From the NCBI GenBank assembly GCA_011009095.1, contig VTPC01000483.1, forward strand, positions 186,001 to 250,000: a stretch of 64,000 nucleotides of DNA, read 5' to 3'. Both the position numbers and the translations under genes were made by a program. The notes beneath the pieces were generated by a model. The model was given only the letters and a program-made list of their open reading frames with translations. It had not been told where the DNA came from and made no database searches. Shown one piece after another: positions 1 through 9,699 of this stretch (position 1 is its first letter; every line of letters starts with the position of its first letter). The stretch comes from Ignelater luminosus (lineage: Eukaryota > Arthropoda > Insecta > Coleoptera > Elateridae).

Positions 1-421
1 TTGTAATATCACATATTAACTTTATGTACCTTTGTCTCTGACATTTACTGCAAAATAAATCAAAAAGTATTATAATTTGGGCATTTTATTTGCATGAGAT
101 GTTTTTTGACTGTACCTAAGTCTAAACTTGATTTACTCTGGGTCCAACTTCTTCATCTTTTTAATCTATAACAGCAATCTTCAGTTTCAATATATTAGTG
201 CTTATTGGGGAAGAGTTTTACAAATTAACATACTATAATGTCAGTATTTCTGTTTTGCATGTTTGTTGCATGTTGGCAAATCGACCCAGATTCTAATTTT
301 TGAGTTGGTTGCTAGGGACAGTTTATCATTTTTCTATATGTGGCATTAAATGTATCTTAAGAAATTCTTTTTCTATACAAATGAGAAGTTAAACTGTTAT
401 TCGTAATTCTCCCCTTATTAG
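1..421. other. AT-rich stretch without a recognised gene
   Basis: No ORF or RNA gene is recognised. The last bases form a pyrimidine-rich tract ending in TTATTAG, which could serve as a splice acceptor for the candidate exon that follows. If that exon is real, this stretch is intron of an upstream + strand gene that begins outside the window. Confidence 0.4.
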
Positions 422-454
422 AGGGCAACAGAAAAAGCGAAATCAAGAAAAAAG
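422..454 (+). CDS. candidate internal exon of an upstream gene (unidentified)
   Basis: A 33-nt segment is bounded by a pyrimidine-rich acceptor (CCCCTTATTAG) and a near-perfect donor (AAG then GTAAGT). It is open in all three frames; one frame reads RATEKAKSRKK, a basic lysine-rich peptide. A second acceptor-bounded segment lies about 340 bases downstream and reaches a stop in each frame. Together they could be the last two exons of a + strand gene whose body is to the left of the window. I do not recognise the protein. The short length means the splice-like borders could be chance, and no homology supports it. Confidence 0.22.
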
Positions 455-792
455 GTAAGTGGTTTCATTTTATTTTTTCCATTAGAGTTAGTTATAACAT
501 CATAACAACCTTCTTGATTTGAAAGTTCAAGATTTTGAAATCAAAAAGAAAATAAAATCATCTCGGAGCTGTTATTCATTTCAACTACAGTTTTGTTAAA
601 AAAGGCTGACTGATCGAAAGTACCAAATTCCTATTATAACCTCACCATATATCTGCTAGAAACAGCGTATAGATCACTACATAAATATGCTGGTAGAAAG
701 TAGGATGAATTGCAATACCTACAACCTCTAAACAGAAACTGTTCCTCTATTGAGTATTTACTACTTGCAACAATTATTTATTGTTTTCTCAG

Positions 793-834
793 ATATCCTT
801 GGAAACACAATCATCATTTATTAAGAGAGCCTAG
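793..834 (+). CDS. candidate terminal exon of the upstream gene (unidentified)
   Basis: The segment follows a good acceptor (TTGTTTTCTCAG). Joined in phase 0 to the candidate exon at 422-454, it reads ISLETQSSFIKRA and ends at TAG (832-834). Joined in another phase it reads RYPWKHNHH and continues a few codons further to a TAA (841-843), so the frame is undecided. An AATAAA at 1098-1103 would be a suitably placed polyadenylation signal. The pair makes a plausible 3' gene end upstream of spen. It rests only on splice-like signals and short open frames. The family is unknown. Confidence 0.2.
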   Translation: MSLETQSSFIKRA

Positions 835-1097
835 AAAGTAAGTCGATGCAGAGTTATTTAGTTACTCTTCTTATTGATTAGTAATAGCATGCATGTGTTA
901 GTGTAAATACATACATATGGCGAAGAAGAGCAACTAACTGGTGATTGGTAGGCATCATTACACTGATTTACTATTTTGCTGCTCATCATTTATTTACCTT
1001 CAGTGAAAATCATATACAAAAATATTCATCTTTGCAAATCAGTTTGTTTTATTTTTGAATGTTTACATTACATACATCTTACACAGTAGATTATTAT

Positions 1098-1103
1098 AAT
1101 AAA
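1098..1103 (+). terminator. possible polyadenylation signal AATAAA
   Basis: A canonical AATAAA lies 264 bases after the candidate stop at 832-834. In AT-rich DNA this hexamer is common by chance, so it only supports the upstream 3' exon model weakly. Confidence 0.15.
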
Positions 1104-1107
1104 ACTA

Positions 1108-1160
1108 GATGAGGCCCAGAGCGGACCGCCCCTTTCCCCCTCCAGGTACGCCACTGTGTA
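1108..1160. repeat. short GC-rich fragment, probable repeat relic
   Basis: A GC-rich block (GAGGCCCAGAGCGGACCGCC and a CCTCCAGGTACGCCACTG end) stands out sharply from AT-rich surroundings. It looks like a transposon fragment, but I cannot assign a family. Confidence 0.25.
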
Positions 1161-1339
1161 AATATGTACGAACGACAATGATGTTTATACTTAATTATTG
1201 AAACCTCGATACTTTCATATCAGTGAGCTAATTGAAAGGCAATTAGACACAGTCTGATGTAGTACAAAAAAGAAGTCCTGTCCAGAATGTAGCCCGTCCA
1301 GTGCAGTACGAAAATCATCTTGGTCCGGTGCAGTATAGA

Positions 1340-1475
1340 TTAGATAAAATTTAATTTAATCGCATTGTTTTTCAATAAAAAAGTGACTGAGTTTCAAATT
1401 TGTTAAAAAGACCGTGTTAGTTTTGTTTGCGGGTGCAGTTCAAACATGGCAATGTGATTTTTTAGTAAATGTAAA
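1340..1475. repeat. diverged copy of the MITE interior
   Basis: The segment reads TTTTTCAATAAAAAAGTGACTGAG, then CAAATTTGTTAAAAA and CAAACATGGCAATGTGATTTTT. The same words recur, partly in inverted order, inside the MITE at 1595-2036 (around 1690-1880). It is probably a second, partial copy or an expansion of the same element family, inserted immediately upstream. Confidence 0.55.
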
Positions 1476-1535
1476 TAATAATTATCCATGGTTACAAATC
1501 CCCATGGTTACGCACTCGAGTTTCCGAATAGACAG

Positions 1536-1561
1536 ATACATACATACATACATACATACAC
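1536..1561. repeat. microsatellite (TACA)n
   Basis: Six uninterrupted tetranucleotide units of TACA/CATA. Confidence 0.95.
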
Positions 1562-1594
1562 AGATGGCAATTGACGAATATTATATTTGATATA

Positions 1595-2036
1595 TAGTAT
1601 GTCCCAGGATTGAGTTTACAAGAGGAAAAACTTTTTTATCATTGGTCTTAGGACAAAATTTTAAAAATACATTGTTTTAGAATAAAAAACGACTAAGTTC
1701 CAAATTTACTCGAAAATCTGGTTACCAGGTTACAAAAAAAGCTAACACAATTTTTTAACAAATTTGAAACTCAGTCACTTTTTTATTGAAAAAAATTGCA
1801 GGTGCATTCAAACATGGCAATCTGATTTTTGAGTAAATTTGGAACTTAGTCGTTTTTTATTCTAAAATAATGCGTTTTTTTTTCATTTTCTTCATTATTA
1901 TTGGTAACATCAAAATTATATTATCATTATTGGAGGTTTTAAAACAAGCAGAAGATTTAATCAAGAATGACATTTTACCCTAAAACTAATAATAAAAAAG
2001 TTTTTCCTCTTGTAAACTCAATCTAGGGACATACTG
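1595..2036. mobile_element. Tc1/mariner-type MITE, about 442 bp
   Basis: The left end (TAGTATGTCCCAGGATTGAG) and the reverse complement of the right end (CAGTATGTCCCTAGATTGAG) match for about 45 bases through the AAGAGGAAAAAC block. Both are flanked by TA, at 1593-1594 and 2037-2038. The CAGT-type terminus with a TA target duplication is characteristic of the Tc1/mariner superfamily. A second inverted pair sits inside (AGAATAAAAAACGACTAAG near 1680 and its complement near 1850), so much of the element can fold on itself. It carries no transposase ORF, so it would depend on an autonomous relative. Confidence 0.8.
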
Positions 2037-3053
2037 TATACTAATATGCAACAGGTATTATATGATTTAATACCTTCAAAGAAGCATTTAATTTGCAATA
2101 GACTACTAGCTAAGCATATGAAGTTTATAAAGTGTTGAAAGAGAAATTACTCATATTTTTTAATTCTCAACATCTTCCTTACCATACATTGATTTACAAA
2201 CTAAGTGTAAGATGACAATATTATGCCAGGTTGACTATCTGATTACTCAGTCTTAGTACATCCAGTACATTCACTAATAGAATATACTTATAAGCTCGAT
2301 CTGGTTGTTTAATAAAGATACCGTGTGTTTGTTAGTATAAAAAAAAACCTCTAATACATTTAATTTATTGTTGCAATAGTAAGTATGCTATAGAGTAGAT
2401 CTTAGGATAGTTTGTGCGGTAATGTACAATGATTTTGTTTGAGTATTACCATTATTTTCTTGACACCTTTCAGCTCCCATAATCAACAACTAGGAGGACC
2501 CTAAATACATTTTATACATTTTCTAATTGAATTAATCTTTTTTGTGGCTCAGTGGACCCCTTCATTCATTGGGCTCCTTCACATTGCAGGTCTGCTGGAC
2601 CTCTCACTATGCTACTCCCAACAACAATAGTGTTGTTGGCAGGTCTCAGTTATATTAATTCATTTTAACTGATTAAATTAGCTGGTTGAATCTGATATAT
2701 TTTCACATACTAAATCAGGAGGGAAACCTACTAGGCTACTACAGCTGCTATTTTTCCAGATTTAACATCTTAAAGTCAAAAAAAGTTTAAATTGTATCAA
2801 AAGTTACCTGTTGTATGAAAATTATTAGGCTCTGGAATTCTTTCATTTGCTTAAGCTTACAATAGATGTGATGACATTAAGCAACTTCTACCAGTACATC
2901 CTTGCTAACAAAGAGAGTTAAAGAGTCAGAGTTTTTCTGGATATGGACACTATTTAGAAATCATATATTGTTGGATGTCAGGTAACTTTTTTGCTATGTC
3001 CACTTTTTGTAGTTGAAGTAAATTTTAATCTTTCTTTCCTGTTATTATCAATG
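2037..3053. other. AT-rich stretch without a recognised feature
   Basis: Nothing coding or repetitive was recognised in this kilobase. ORFs are short and lack codon structure. Confidence 0.5.
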
Positions 3054-3312
3054 AACTCCAAAGGAGTTGTTACTAAATTTGCGAAGTCTGTCTGTCTGTC
3101 TGTCTGTATGTATGTCTGTCCGCATTTTTGTCAAATTTTGAAATTTTGACTTCAGATTTGGATTCTAAATCAAAAACTAAAGACAACGTGGTATCTTCGT
3201 TTTTTGATAACTCTTCGGGAACATAGTTAAAATGGCCGCCAAAGTTTGAAAAAGTAACAAAACAGGAGTTTGTTGTGGTTATGCTTTGCATTCCCAGATG
3301 TTTTTTTATCTT
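3054..3312 (+). repeat. dispersed repeat family R1, copy 1
   Basis: It starts with the small palindrome AACTCCAAAGGAGTT (3054-3068) and runs through GCATTTTTGTCAAATTTTG, TTCAGATTTGGATTCTAA, a NAACATAGTTAAAATGGCCGCC block and a GCTTTGCATTCCCAGATG end. The same ordered words recur inverted at 11549-11811 and direct at 33394-33748. The 83-codon minus-strand frame over this copy is a by-product of the repeat and is not kept open in the same way in the other copies. No transposase or RT motif was seen, so the class is unknown. Confidence 0.75.
3087..3120. repeat. microsatellite (TCTG)n inside R1 copy 1
   Basis: Five TCTG units are followed by two TATG units and another TCTG. The other two copies of the repeat have only GTCCGTCTGTCCGC-like or GTCCGCCCG sequence at this place, so the array expanded within this copy. 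Confidence 0.9.
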
Positions 3313-3734
3313 TATTTGCCTCAAAAACTGAAAATAATCCCTCCATCACTGCTTTAACGATATGTCACGTCTAATATTTTGTGTTAAGAACAATCTAGAA
3401 TTTCTTTAATCCTTCTGCACAAGATCAATCGTTTGTTTTCATTGTTACCTTAAAATCTCAAAGCGAGCATTTAGAATTTGAACTGGTTTGATTTGAGTCC
3501 GGAGTCTCCAAATATTTTGGCCCTTATATGATGACAATATTGAGTTACTTATTTTACAACCTGGATTTAGAATTTTAAATTTTAGCCTTGGTTTGCCCCG
3601 GAATCTCTAGATTCCTAATTCCATGGTCTAGTCCGACTCTGATATTAAGTCTTTAGTAGTATGAAATTTCATCATCATAGAGCCAAATTACAAGCAAGTG
3701 CTGTCATTTTTCTTATAGTTGATTGTCTTGCATG

Positions 3735-3758
3735 TAATAATAATAATAATAATAATAA
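3735..3758. repeat. microsatellite (TAA)8
   Basis: Eight perfect TAA units. Confidence 0.95.
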
Positions 3759-5482
3759 AGGTCTTTTATTCAAAAACAAAAGAAACTACATTTACAAATT
3801 TCTAAGCCTTAACTAACTATGTACAGTGGCAAGGTTCAGACAATCATTATTCATGATCATTACTGTCAATAGTGCATAATGTGTTGCCTAACCAACAGTA
3901 AATTTCGTGGTCACGTGGTTCGTAATCATTGCTGATGTTTCCGATTTCGACAAACACGTAAGATGCTTTCACACTTAGGGGGTGTTAGAAAAGTCAGGGT
4001 AAAGGTAGGATGTGGGTAATGGATAGACGCCGAAAAGGTAACACGAGAGTGTTGATGTTTTCAAACGGTTTGATAAACGTCAAGTAATCAAAAGCAATCA
4101 TTTCACTTTTTGGTATACAATTTGGAGTGAAAAATGTACAAGATGATGAATGTATCATCCATCTCTCATTAAGATTGCTTTATTGGACAATTAAGGAGCA
4201 CCCTAGGATATAGTCCAGTCGTATTTTCAAACGCGTCCTTAAGGTATTGGATGTTGAACACATTGAACACACCAAATGAGTTTGAAAGATTTGGAAAAGT
4301 TTAAAAAGTTCAGTTGTAACAAGAAAAGGCTCATCACATGAAAAAAAAATGCAAGAATTTCTTTGAAAGATTATTTTCAACAGCGCGTTGCCTCTTCTCT
4401 CTTGGCTATGAATTTAAGATGAAACAAAAGCCTTTGTTGAAAAGACCCAAAAGGAAAAGAATTTAGCAATGACAAATATAGTTTTAAATAGGTATAACCA
4501 TTATAGGATTCAAAACTATTTGGTATAAGTACATAATGAAATAATATTTATTATTCAGACAATGCTAAGAACGTTAAGATTGCGACATTGCGTGTTCAAT
4601 TTTTTTATAACGACCTAAAATGTGGTCCCTATCTGATAAGAAGAATGGAATAAAATATCTTCTTTAGAAGTTCACTGATGTGTAATTATTTTGTTATAGA
4701 AATGAACTACTAGTCAGGTATGATATCCAAACTTTTTTTTGTGTTGCTAAACAAGAACATTCCGCATTCATTATTAACGGCTTAAAGCTCTACACTCGCA
4801 CCATACATTATTTTTAAAGTACTTATTGTGTTACACTGGATGATGAAGCGAGGTATATCTGAATGTTCTATCATTATAAGTTATAAGTCTGCACTTCTGA
4901 AGGATTCTTGAAACGCGGATTTGAGCTAAGGTAGTTTACAAATGCATTTCAGAGTATAGTATAAGCTGGTTGTCACCAGCATACTTATTTAAAATGTAGA
5001 CTTCAAATATACCACGTCAAAAGTTTATAATGGCGTTGGTTCTTATTTTTACCTTTTCTAGTAAGTTTGAGTGCTTCGTTAGTGTCCTGCTTCAGTTATA
5101 ATAAAGTTGAAAAACATTGCTTTACTTTCCTTTTATTAGAAATGGCGTTCGTCACTATCGTTGCTATTTATGAAGAAGATTATATTTTTGCAATATTTTT
5201 TAATTGTGGATGCTAAAAGGTCTTGAAAACACCAACTGTGTGTGACCATTTTTAGTTACGTTTTAGAACACCTGCTAAGTACTAAATATTAAATACTAAT
5301 GACAAGTTCAATCGTGAACAATGAAATTGATTAGATTTCAGGGGATAATAAACTTTTAACATATTTTTATTTTGCATACTAATTGTTCTGTATTTAGATT
5401 TGTTCTTTTCTTTAGATTTGGTCACAAAATAATTATTTCCACATATGTAATATAAAATTAATATTACATCAGTAGTAATTTC
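3759..5482. other. stretch without a recognised gene
   Basis: Only short frames without recognisable protein are present, including a 66-codon minus frame at 4180-4380. No repeat boundaries were recognised. Confidence 0.45.
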
Positions 5483-5484
5483 TT

Positions 5485-5563
5485 ACCGGGCAAGTCCGTT
5501 GGACTCTAAAGACATTCTAACAGGAAGATACATCCTAATAGGTATAGTATGGACTTACCCGGT
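5485..5563. repeat. short inverted repeat, possible MITE relic
   Basis: ACCGGGCAAGTCC (5485-5497) pairs with GGACTTACCCGGT (5551-5563) with a single mismatch over 13 bp. The spacer is 53 bp. The GC-rich arms stand out in AT-rich DNA. There is no clear target duplication, so a tiny transposon relic or a hairpin are both possible. Confidence 0.5.
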
Positions 5564-5999
5564 TTTGTTTGCTGGATCAATTATTGAGTTTTCTCGTTAC
5601 TGTAAAACATTGATGTGTCTCCCTTATAAGTTACAGATATTTCTATGATTTCTATTTTACTAACAAGTAAGAAATTCTGACTACCGACATCAAATCCCTA
5701 AAATCTTTAATTCTAATGGTTTATGCAACCATATTGACAAAGAGCGACAAGACTGTTGTAGTATACTGTTTTATCCTCTTTTGAGAATCAGATTCACGAT
5801 GGCGCTGGAATACAAAATGTAATTTGCATGAGATGGCAAAATACTTCTTCTCTTTAGCCTTTTGCATGCTTTTTTAAATAGCTGCTTACAGTATATTTAT
5901 ATATTAATTTAATTTACATTATAAACGGAAATGCATTTTAAAGGAAACTATCGGCATTCTTATCATAGATGACACTATACGTCTATTAAAAGTCATTAG

Positions 6000-6730
6000 T
6001 AGAGCGCGTGCGCAATCCGGCTACTCTCTACAGCTCTACGTGACCCATTGAAAACTCAAACCGATTCAACAGACGAAATCAGAATGTGATAAGATGGCTA
6101 GTAGAGTAAACCTGTAGGAGCTTGTTTATTCTTCAAAGGTTTCTTAAAATAAATACGTTTTTTATTAGAATAACAACATTCATGATACCAAGCCGAATGG
6201 AATTTTTACGTAAATATGTTTCAAGTATATAATAAACAGCTAACAATAAAAGAAATGCATTACGTAGAAAATACTAATAACGTTATCTCCGTACTGCTAT
6301 TTTTCCTATTAACATAAAAAAAGAACTTAAATATTTCAAACCTAATTAGGTTTTCATATTCGTGAATTTGAATTGAAAACGGGGCAGGGTGACACGCACA
6401 TTAGGGAAATGCGTAGTTGCGTAGTAGGCCGAATTTTTCGTATAGCACTGAGCCGCCCCAGAGAGTCAATTTTTTTTATATATAAAATGGCCTCAGAGAC
6501 AATAGCGCAACCCTCGTGCACTTGTTCCATTCGAGCTAAATGTATAGAAATTCACACAATAGAAACGAATACATTGAAAAGAGTGGTTGTGGAGCACAAA
6601 ACCCACTGAATTCGCGCGACCCAGCGAACGACGCCCCTTGGAAAAGTAGACTCGTCCGAGCCTCAATTAAACAGCCTACTATGCGTTCTAAAAAGGTTTC
6701 ACATGATGCAAGCAAAGTTTATTTTCGACT
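6000..6730 (+). promoter_or_regulatory. CpG-richer zone upstream of spen, candidate promoter/enhancer
   Basis: GC and CpG content rise clearly here (GAGCGCGTGCGCAATCCGGC near 6004; AATTCGCGCGACCCAGCG near 6610) after kilobases of AT-rich DNA. A TATA-like run, TATATATAAAA, lies at 6477-6487. The short open frames here show no recognisable protein. It lies 0.9-1.6 kb upstream of the spen start codon, so it could hold a distal promoter, an upstream non-coding exon or an enhancer. No transcript evidence is available. Confidence 0.35.
6477..6487 (+). promoter_or_regulatory. TATA-like element
   Basis: TATATATAAAA is followed by TGGCCTCAGAG. If used, transcription would begin about 30 bases downstream, near 6508. 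Such runs are frequent by chance in AT-rich sequence; the CpG-rich setting is the only support. Confidence 0.25.
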
Positions 6731-7229
6731 TTTTGCGTTTATGGTTTATTTTTGAATACTTTTTTGTGTCTACTAGATGGAGAATGCTTTTCTAATTGCG
6801 TTTACAAATGGAACACCCCAAATTAGTGTTTGTAATAATAATAATACAAAAATGCCGGAAAAGCCATATTGCAGCTAAAAAAGCTTACAATTCTATCATT
6901 TACAACGCAATTAATTTATTATACTTTATATTTTCACAGTTTTATTGAAGAATTGATGACTAATTTTGCTTGGGGGATGGGGCATAATGGATTTTCGAGT
7001 TTATTTAATTTTAACCATAAATGCATGTTGCATATTTTATATTTTTAATTCATCTTGTTTAGATGCAATCAAATTTAATTTAAAAATCATTTAAATATGG
7101 TTTAAAGATGGGAATAAATCAGGAAAAAGAAAAAAATGTTTAAAACGTGGATAAAATTTTATAAGACGGTTAGTACAACTTTACGGGCGACCGAAAAGTC
7201 CAACTAAACAAGGATAAAATATAAAGGAA

Positions 7230-7645
7230 AGCAACATTATTTTACACGAAACTGTACGCTGTGGGTACGACGTACGCCCTGGTTTTCTCTTTCTGTTACA
7301 CGACGTTCCGGGTCGATTTAGTAACGAATGTCTGAGCGTATGGCAATTCTAAAGGCGGAGCAGCCTTTTGAAGCGACGGGGCCCAGTATGTTGTGTGAAG
7401 CGAAAATACGTAGGGAAGTGCTCTCGCACAGTGATACAGTGAAAAATTAGTGCAACAAATGTGAAAAATATTAAAAAATTAGTGGCGAGAACGGGTGGAG
7501 AGTGTCGTTATGTGAAGTGGTAAAGTGCAGGAGCCAGTGCAGCCGTCATGAAGGGTAAACGTCTGTGGTGGAAAATGTGAAATAGTGTATGTGTATGTGT
7601 GGCGCGACGAAAAACAAGATTTCTCAATGAGGTGTTCAGGGCAAA
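7230..7645 (+). promoter_or_regulatory. spen proximal promoter and 5' leader
   Basis: A CpG-richer block (CGACGTACGCCC, ACACGACGTTCCGGGTCG, GAAGCGACGGGGCC) leads directly into the first coding exon. A CACAGTGATACAGTG stretch near 7428 resembles arthropod initiator-type starts, but the transcription start is not fixed. The leader has several AUGs: a 40-codon ORF (7328-7450), two start-stop ATGTGA elements (7459 and 7510), a 10-codon ORF (7548-7580, itself ending ATGTGA), a 13-codon ORF (7589-7630), and an ORF starting at 7627 that overlaps the main start. This predicts poor scanning to the main AUG unless some lie outside the mature transcript. Confidence 0.5.
7328..7450 (+). CDS. upstream ORF in spen leader, 40 codons
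   Basis: It runs ATG TCT GAG CGT ATG GCA through GTG AAA AAT TAG, encoding a peptide beginning MSERMAILKAEQ. The start context ACGAATGT is moderate. If transcription begins upstream of 7328 this would be translated before spen and could lower its translation. If the start site is near 7430 the ORF is simply promoter DNA. I know of no related protein. Confidence 0.25.
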   Translation: MSERMAILKAEQPFEATGPSMLCEAKIRREVLSHSDTVKN

Positions 7646-7728
7646 ATGGTCAGAGAGACTAGACACCTTTGGGTTGGAAATTTGCCCGATAACATACGTG
7701 AAGATCGCATTCGAGAACATTTCAAACG
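7646..7728 (+). CDS. spen: split ends (Spen/SHARP family) first coding exon, start of RRM1
   Basis: Spen proteins are very large nuclear RNA-binding transcriptional regulators with three or four N-terminal RRMs and a C-terminal SPOC domain that recruits corepressors. They act in Notch, EGFR/Wnt signalling and, in vertebrates, X inactivation. This exon encodes 27 codons plus two bases. It begins MVRETRHLWVGNLP and ends IREHFKR. That is the first RRM beta strand with its RNP2 motif (LWVGNL) and the first helix, matching the known N terminus of SPEN proteins. An in-frame TGA at 7628-7630 precedes the ATG, which sits in a strong CAAAATGG context, so the start is secure. The exon ends after CG of the last Arg codon at a GTAATA donor (phase 2). 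The rest of RRM1 is not in the window. Confidence 0.93.
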
Positions 7729-7907
7729 GTAATAATCCAGTTTTTTTAGGTTACTACTTCCTTTTTTTCCCAACAGCAGGAAATTTTGGAATTATTGTTG
7801 CACGTGCTAGTGTGTGTTTTCAGTTTTATGTGTTTTTTCTCCTCCTTCAGGTAGTTTTAGGATGCTACATTACATAGTGTGATCGTCATTTGTTTGGTGC
7901 ATTACAG

Positions 7908-7937
7908 GGCAACCTCCATGGACCACCGCTGCTTAAC
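7908..7937 (+). CDS. candidate in-frame microexon of spen or alternative first exon
   Basis: Thirty bases lie between a good acceptor (GGTGCATTACAG) and a strong donor (AAC then GTGAGT), 179 bases after the first coding exon. The block is GC-richer than its surroundings. Length 30 keeps phase 2: joined to the exon at 7646-7728 it reads R-ATSMDHRCL and leaves two bases, AC, for the next exon. It would insert ten residues into the RRM1 helix 1 to strand 2 loop. It also contains an in-frame ATG (CCTCCATGG), so it could instead act as an alternative start that skips the first strand and helix of RRM1. I know of no homologue with this insert. Chance pairing of splice sites is a real alternative. 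Confidence 0.3.
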
Positions 7938-8194
7938 GTGAGTCCGTTCCTCTATTTTCTTAATTTTATATTTGTTGTGTAAATGTATCCGTATTATTAT
8001 TCTTGTTACTTTTTTCTTGTTCGTATTCCTCTCAATGTTTATTGTTATTTAAAGGATGTTTATTTTGCGTGGGTGTGCCCAGCATCGGGTCATACTATGA
8101 AAACGCGCTCGAAAGCCCATTCCCCCAACAACAGACGCCGCCAATCTCCCCTGAGCGCCACGTTTTACATTCTTTTGCCTACGTTTTTATTATA

Positions 8195-9690
8195 AAAACA
8201 GAAATTCTAAATTTAATTGTGGAATTATACGAAATAGTTTCGGCTACGTTACGTTTTTACGTTAGCTAGTAGCTTGCTACAGTAACTGCAGAGAGAAATA
8301 TGCGTGACCCTCCTTTTCTAAAAGGGGTTGAAATGCGTTAATACGTTTCTCGTTGTACCATAAAATCTAAACATAGATAGAAGGTATATGTGTAAACCGT
8401 GTTATAGTAACCGTTTTGAAAATATAAAAACGTCTTTCAAATTGTATTTTGCTAGGTAGGTAGGTATATCTTAATATGGTATGTTATTAACAATAATGAA
8501 ATTCTTTCTTTCGTATTTGACTAATTTGAATTTCATAGAAATGTTAAATTGTGATGTTGCATTAATTAATTAAAATGAATATTACATTCATTTCATTATT
8601 TATGCTCTAGACTTTCCCATACGCCTTGCAATGGTGAAATACACAAAACGCGTATCTGTGTAGTTCGATGCAGCAGAAACGCTTGTTTTGACTGATACGT
8701 ACTTTAATAACAAACAAGACCATTTGCTACAAATGATTTTTACTTTGTTGCAAAACAGAAATAAATGCTTTTTGAGATCAAAATAAATACTTTTCTATGA
8801 TCTTAACAATTTTTTAATGTTAATTTATATAGCTTATAGATGTGTTTGAATATTTTTGATTGCAATGGTTTATTCTGTTTTAATGTTGTATGTTTGTGAA
8901 ATGTGAATATTTTAATGTTATTTGTTTTGGCCAAATGTAAATACTCTTATCAATCAGTAATAGACCAAACCAAATGTGTATGCTTGTCCAAAATTGCTGT
9001 TATTGTTTTAAGTCATTTGTTATGCAAATGAAATGATCGATGGGTAGGTAGAGAAATAACGAAACTAATGGTCTTGGAAAATGATTTCAAAATGCAGTTT
9101 TTGTTATTTTTTAATTTTTATTTTGGGAGCATGGTAAGTTAGATTATTTAGAAAAGTTTTTTTAGTATCTCTGTTGCTTGTACCTACTTGAAAATTTGTA
9201 TATTGTTACCTATAACAAACAATAAAAATTGAATCACACTAATACTGAACTACAAAGTGAAGGAAAAAATCAATCGTTTACAAATATAATATTTTTCGAA
9301 ATCGATACATTCTTTAAAAATATTATCTAAGTAAAGGGTCTTGATGATTTCACCTTTAATTAGTTTCAAATTACCAGAAATGAAAGCATCAAACGCATTT
9401 AAATTATCCTGATTACTACAAAAATATGCAGTTAAATAACAATTAACAATAAAGTTAATTTCAAATGTTTATATTCAGAAATAAATAAAATAAAGGAAAA
9501 GGCACCCCGTCGAGTTTTGCTTGAAAATAGTATTTATGCCCAATAGATACTTACCTGCCTACTTTTTCTGTTTAGAAATTTGCAATATGATCATTAATTT
9601 GTTTATTGTATGTTAATTTAACCTATTAAAGAAATCATCACAATACCTTAATGAAAAACGTAATCCAATACGTTACATAACTGTTCTTTT
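8195..9690. other. intron, AT-rich, nothing recognised
   Basis: No repeats with borders, no coding signal. A TAGGTAGGTAGGTA run near 8455 is the only low-complexity patch. Confidence 0.45.
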
Positions 9691-9699
9691 CAGCCGTAT

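Noticed and set aside
3087..3120. Short direct units considered as a CRISPR-like array
   Set aside because: This is a plain tetranucleotide microsatellite in a eukaryotic repeat; there are no spacers.
7599..7877. 92-codon + strand ORF overlapping the spen exon
   Set aside because: It is in a different frame from the conserved RRM1 start, runs through the GT donor into the intron, and has no recognisable domain.
7741..7937. TTTTTTTAG and CTCCTTCAG acceptors at about 7750 and 7850 as the start of spen exon 2
   Set aside because: The sequence after them does not encode the expected RRM strand and soon hits stops in the required phase.
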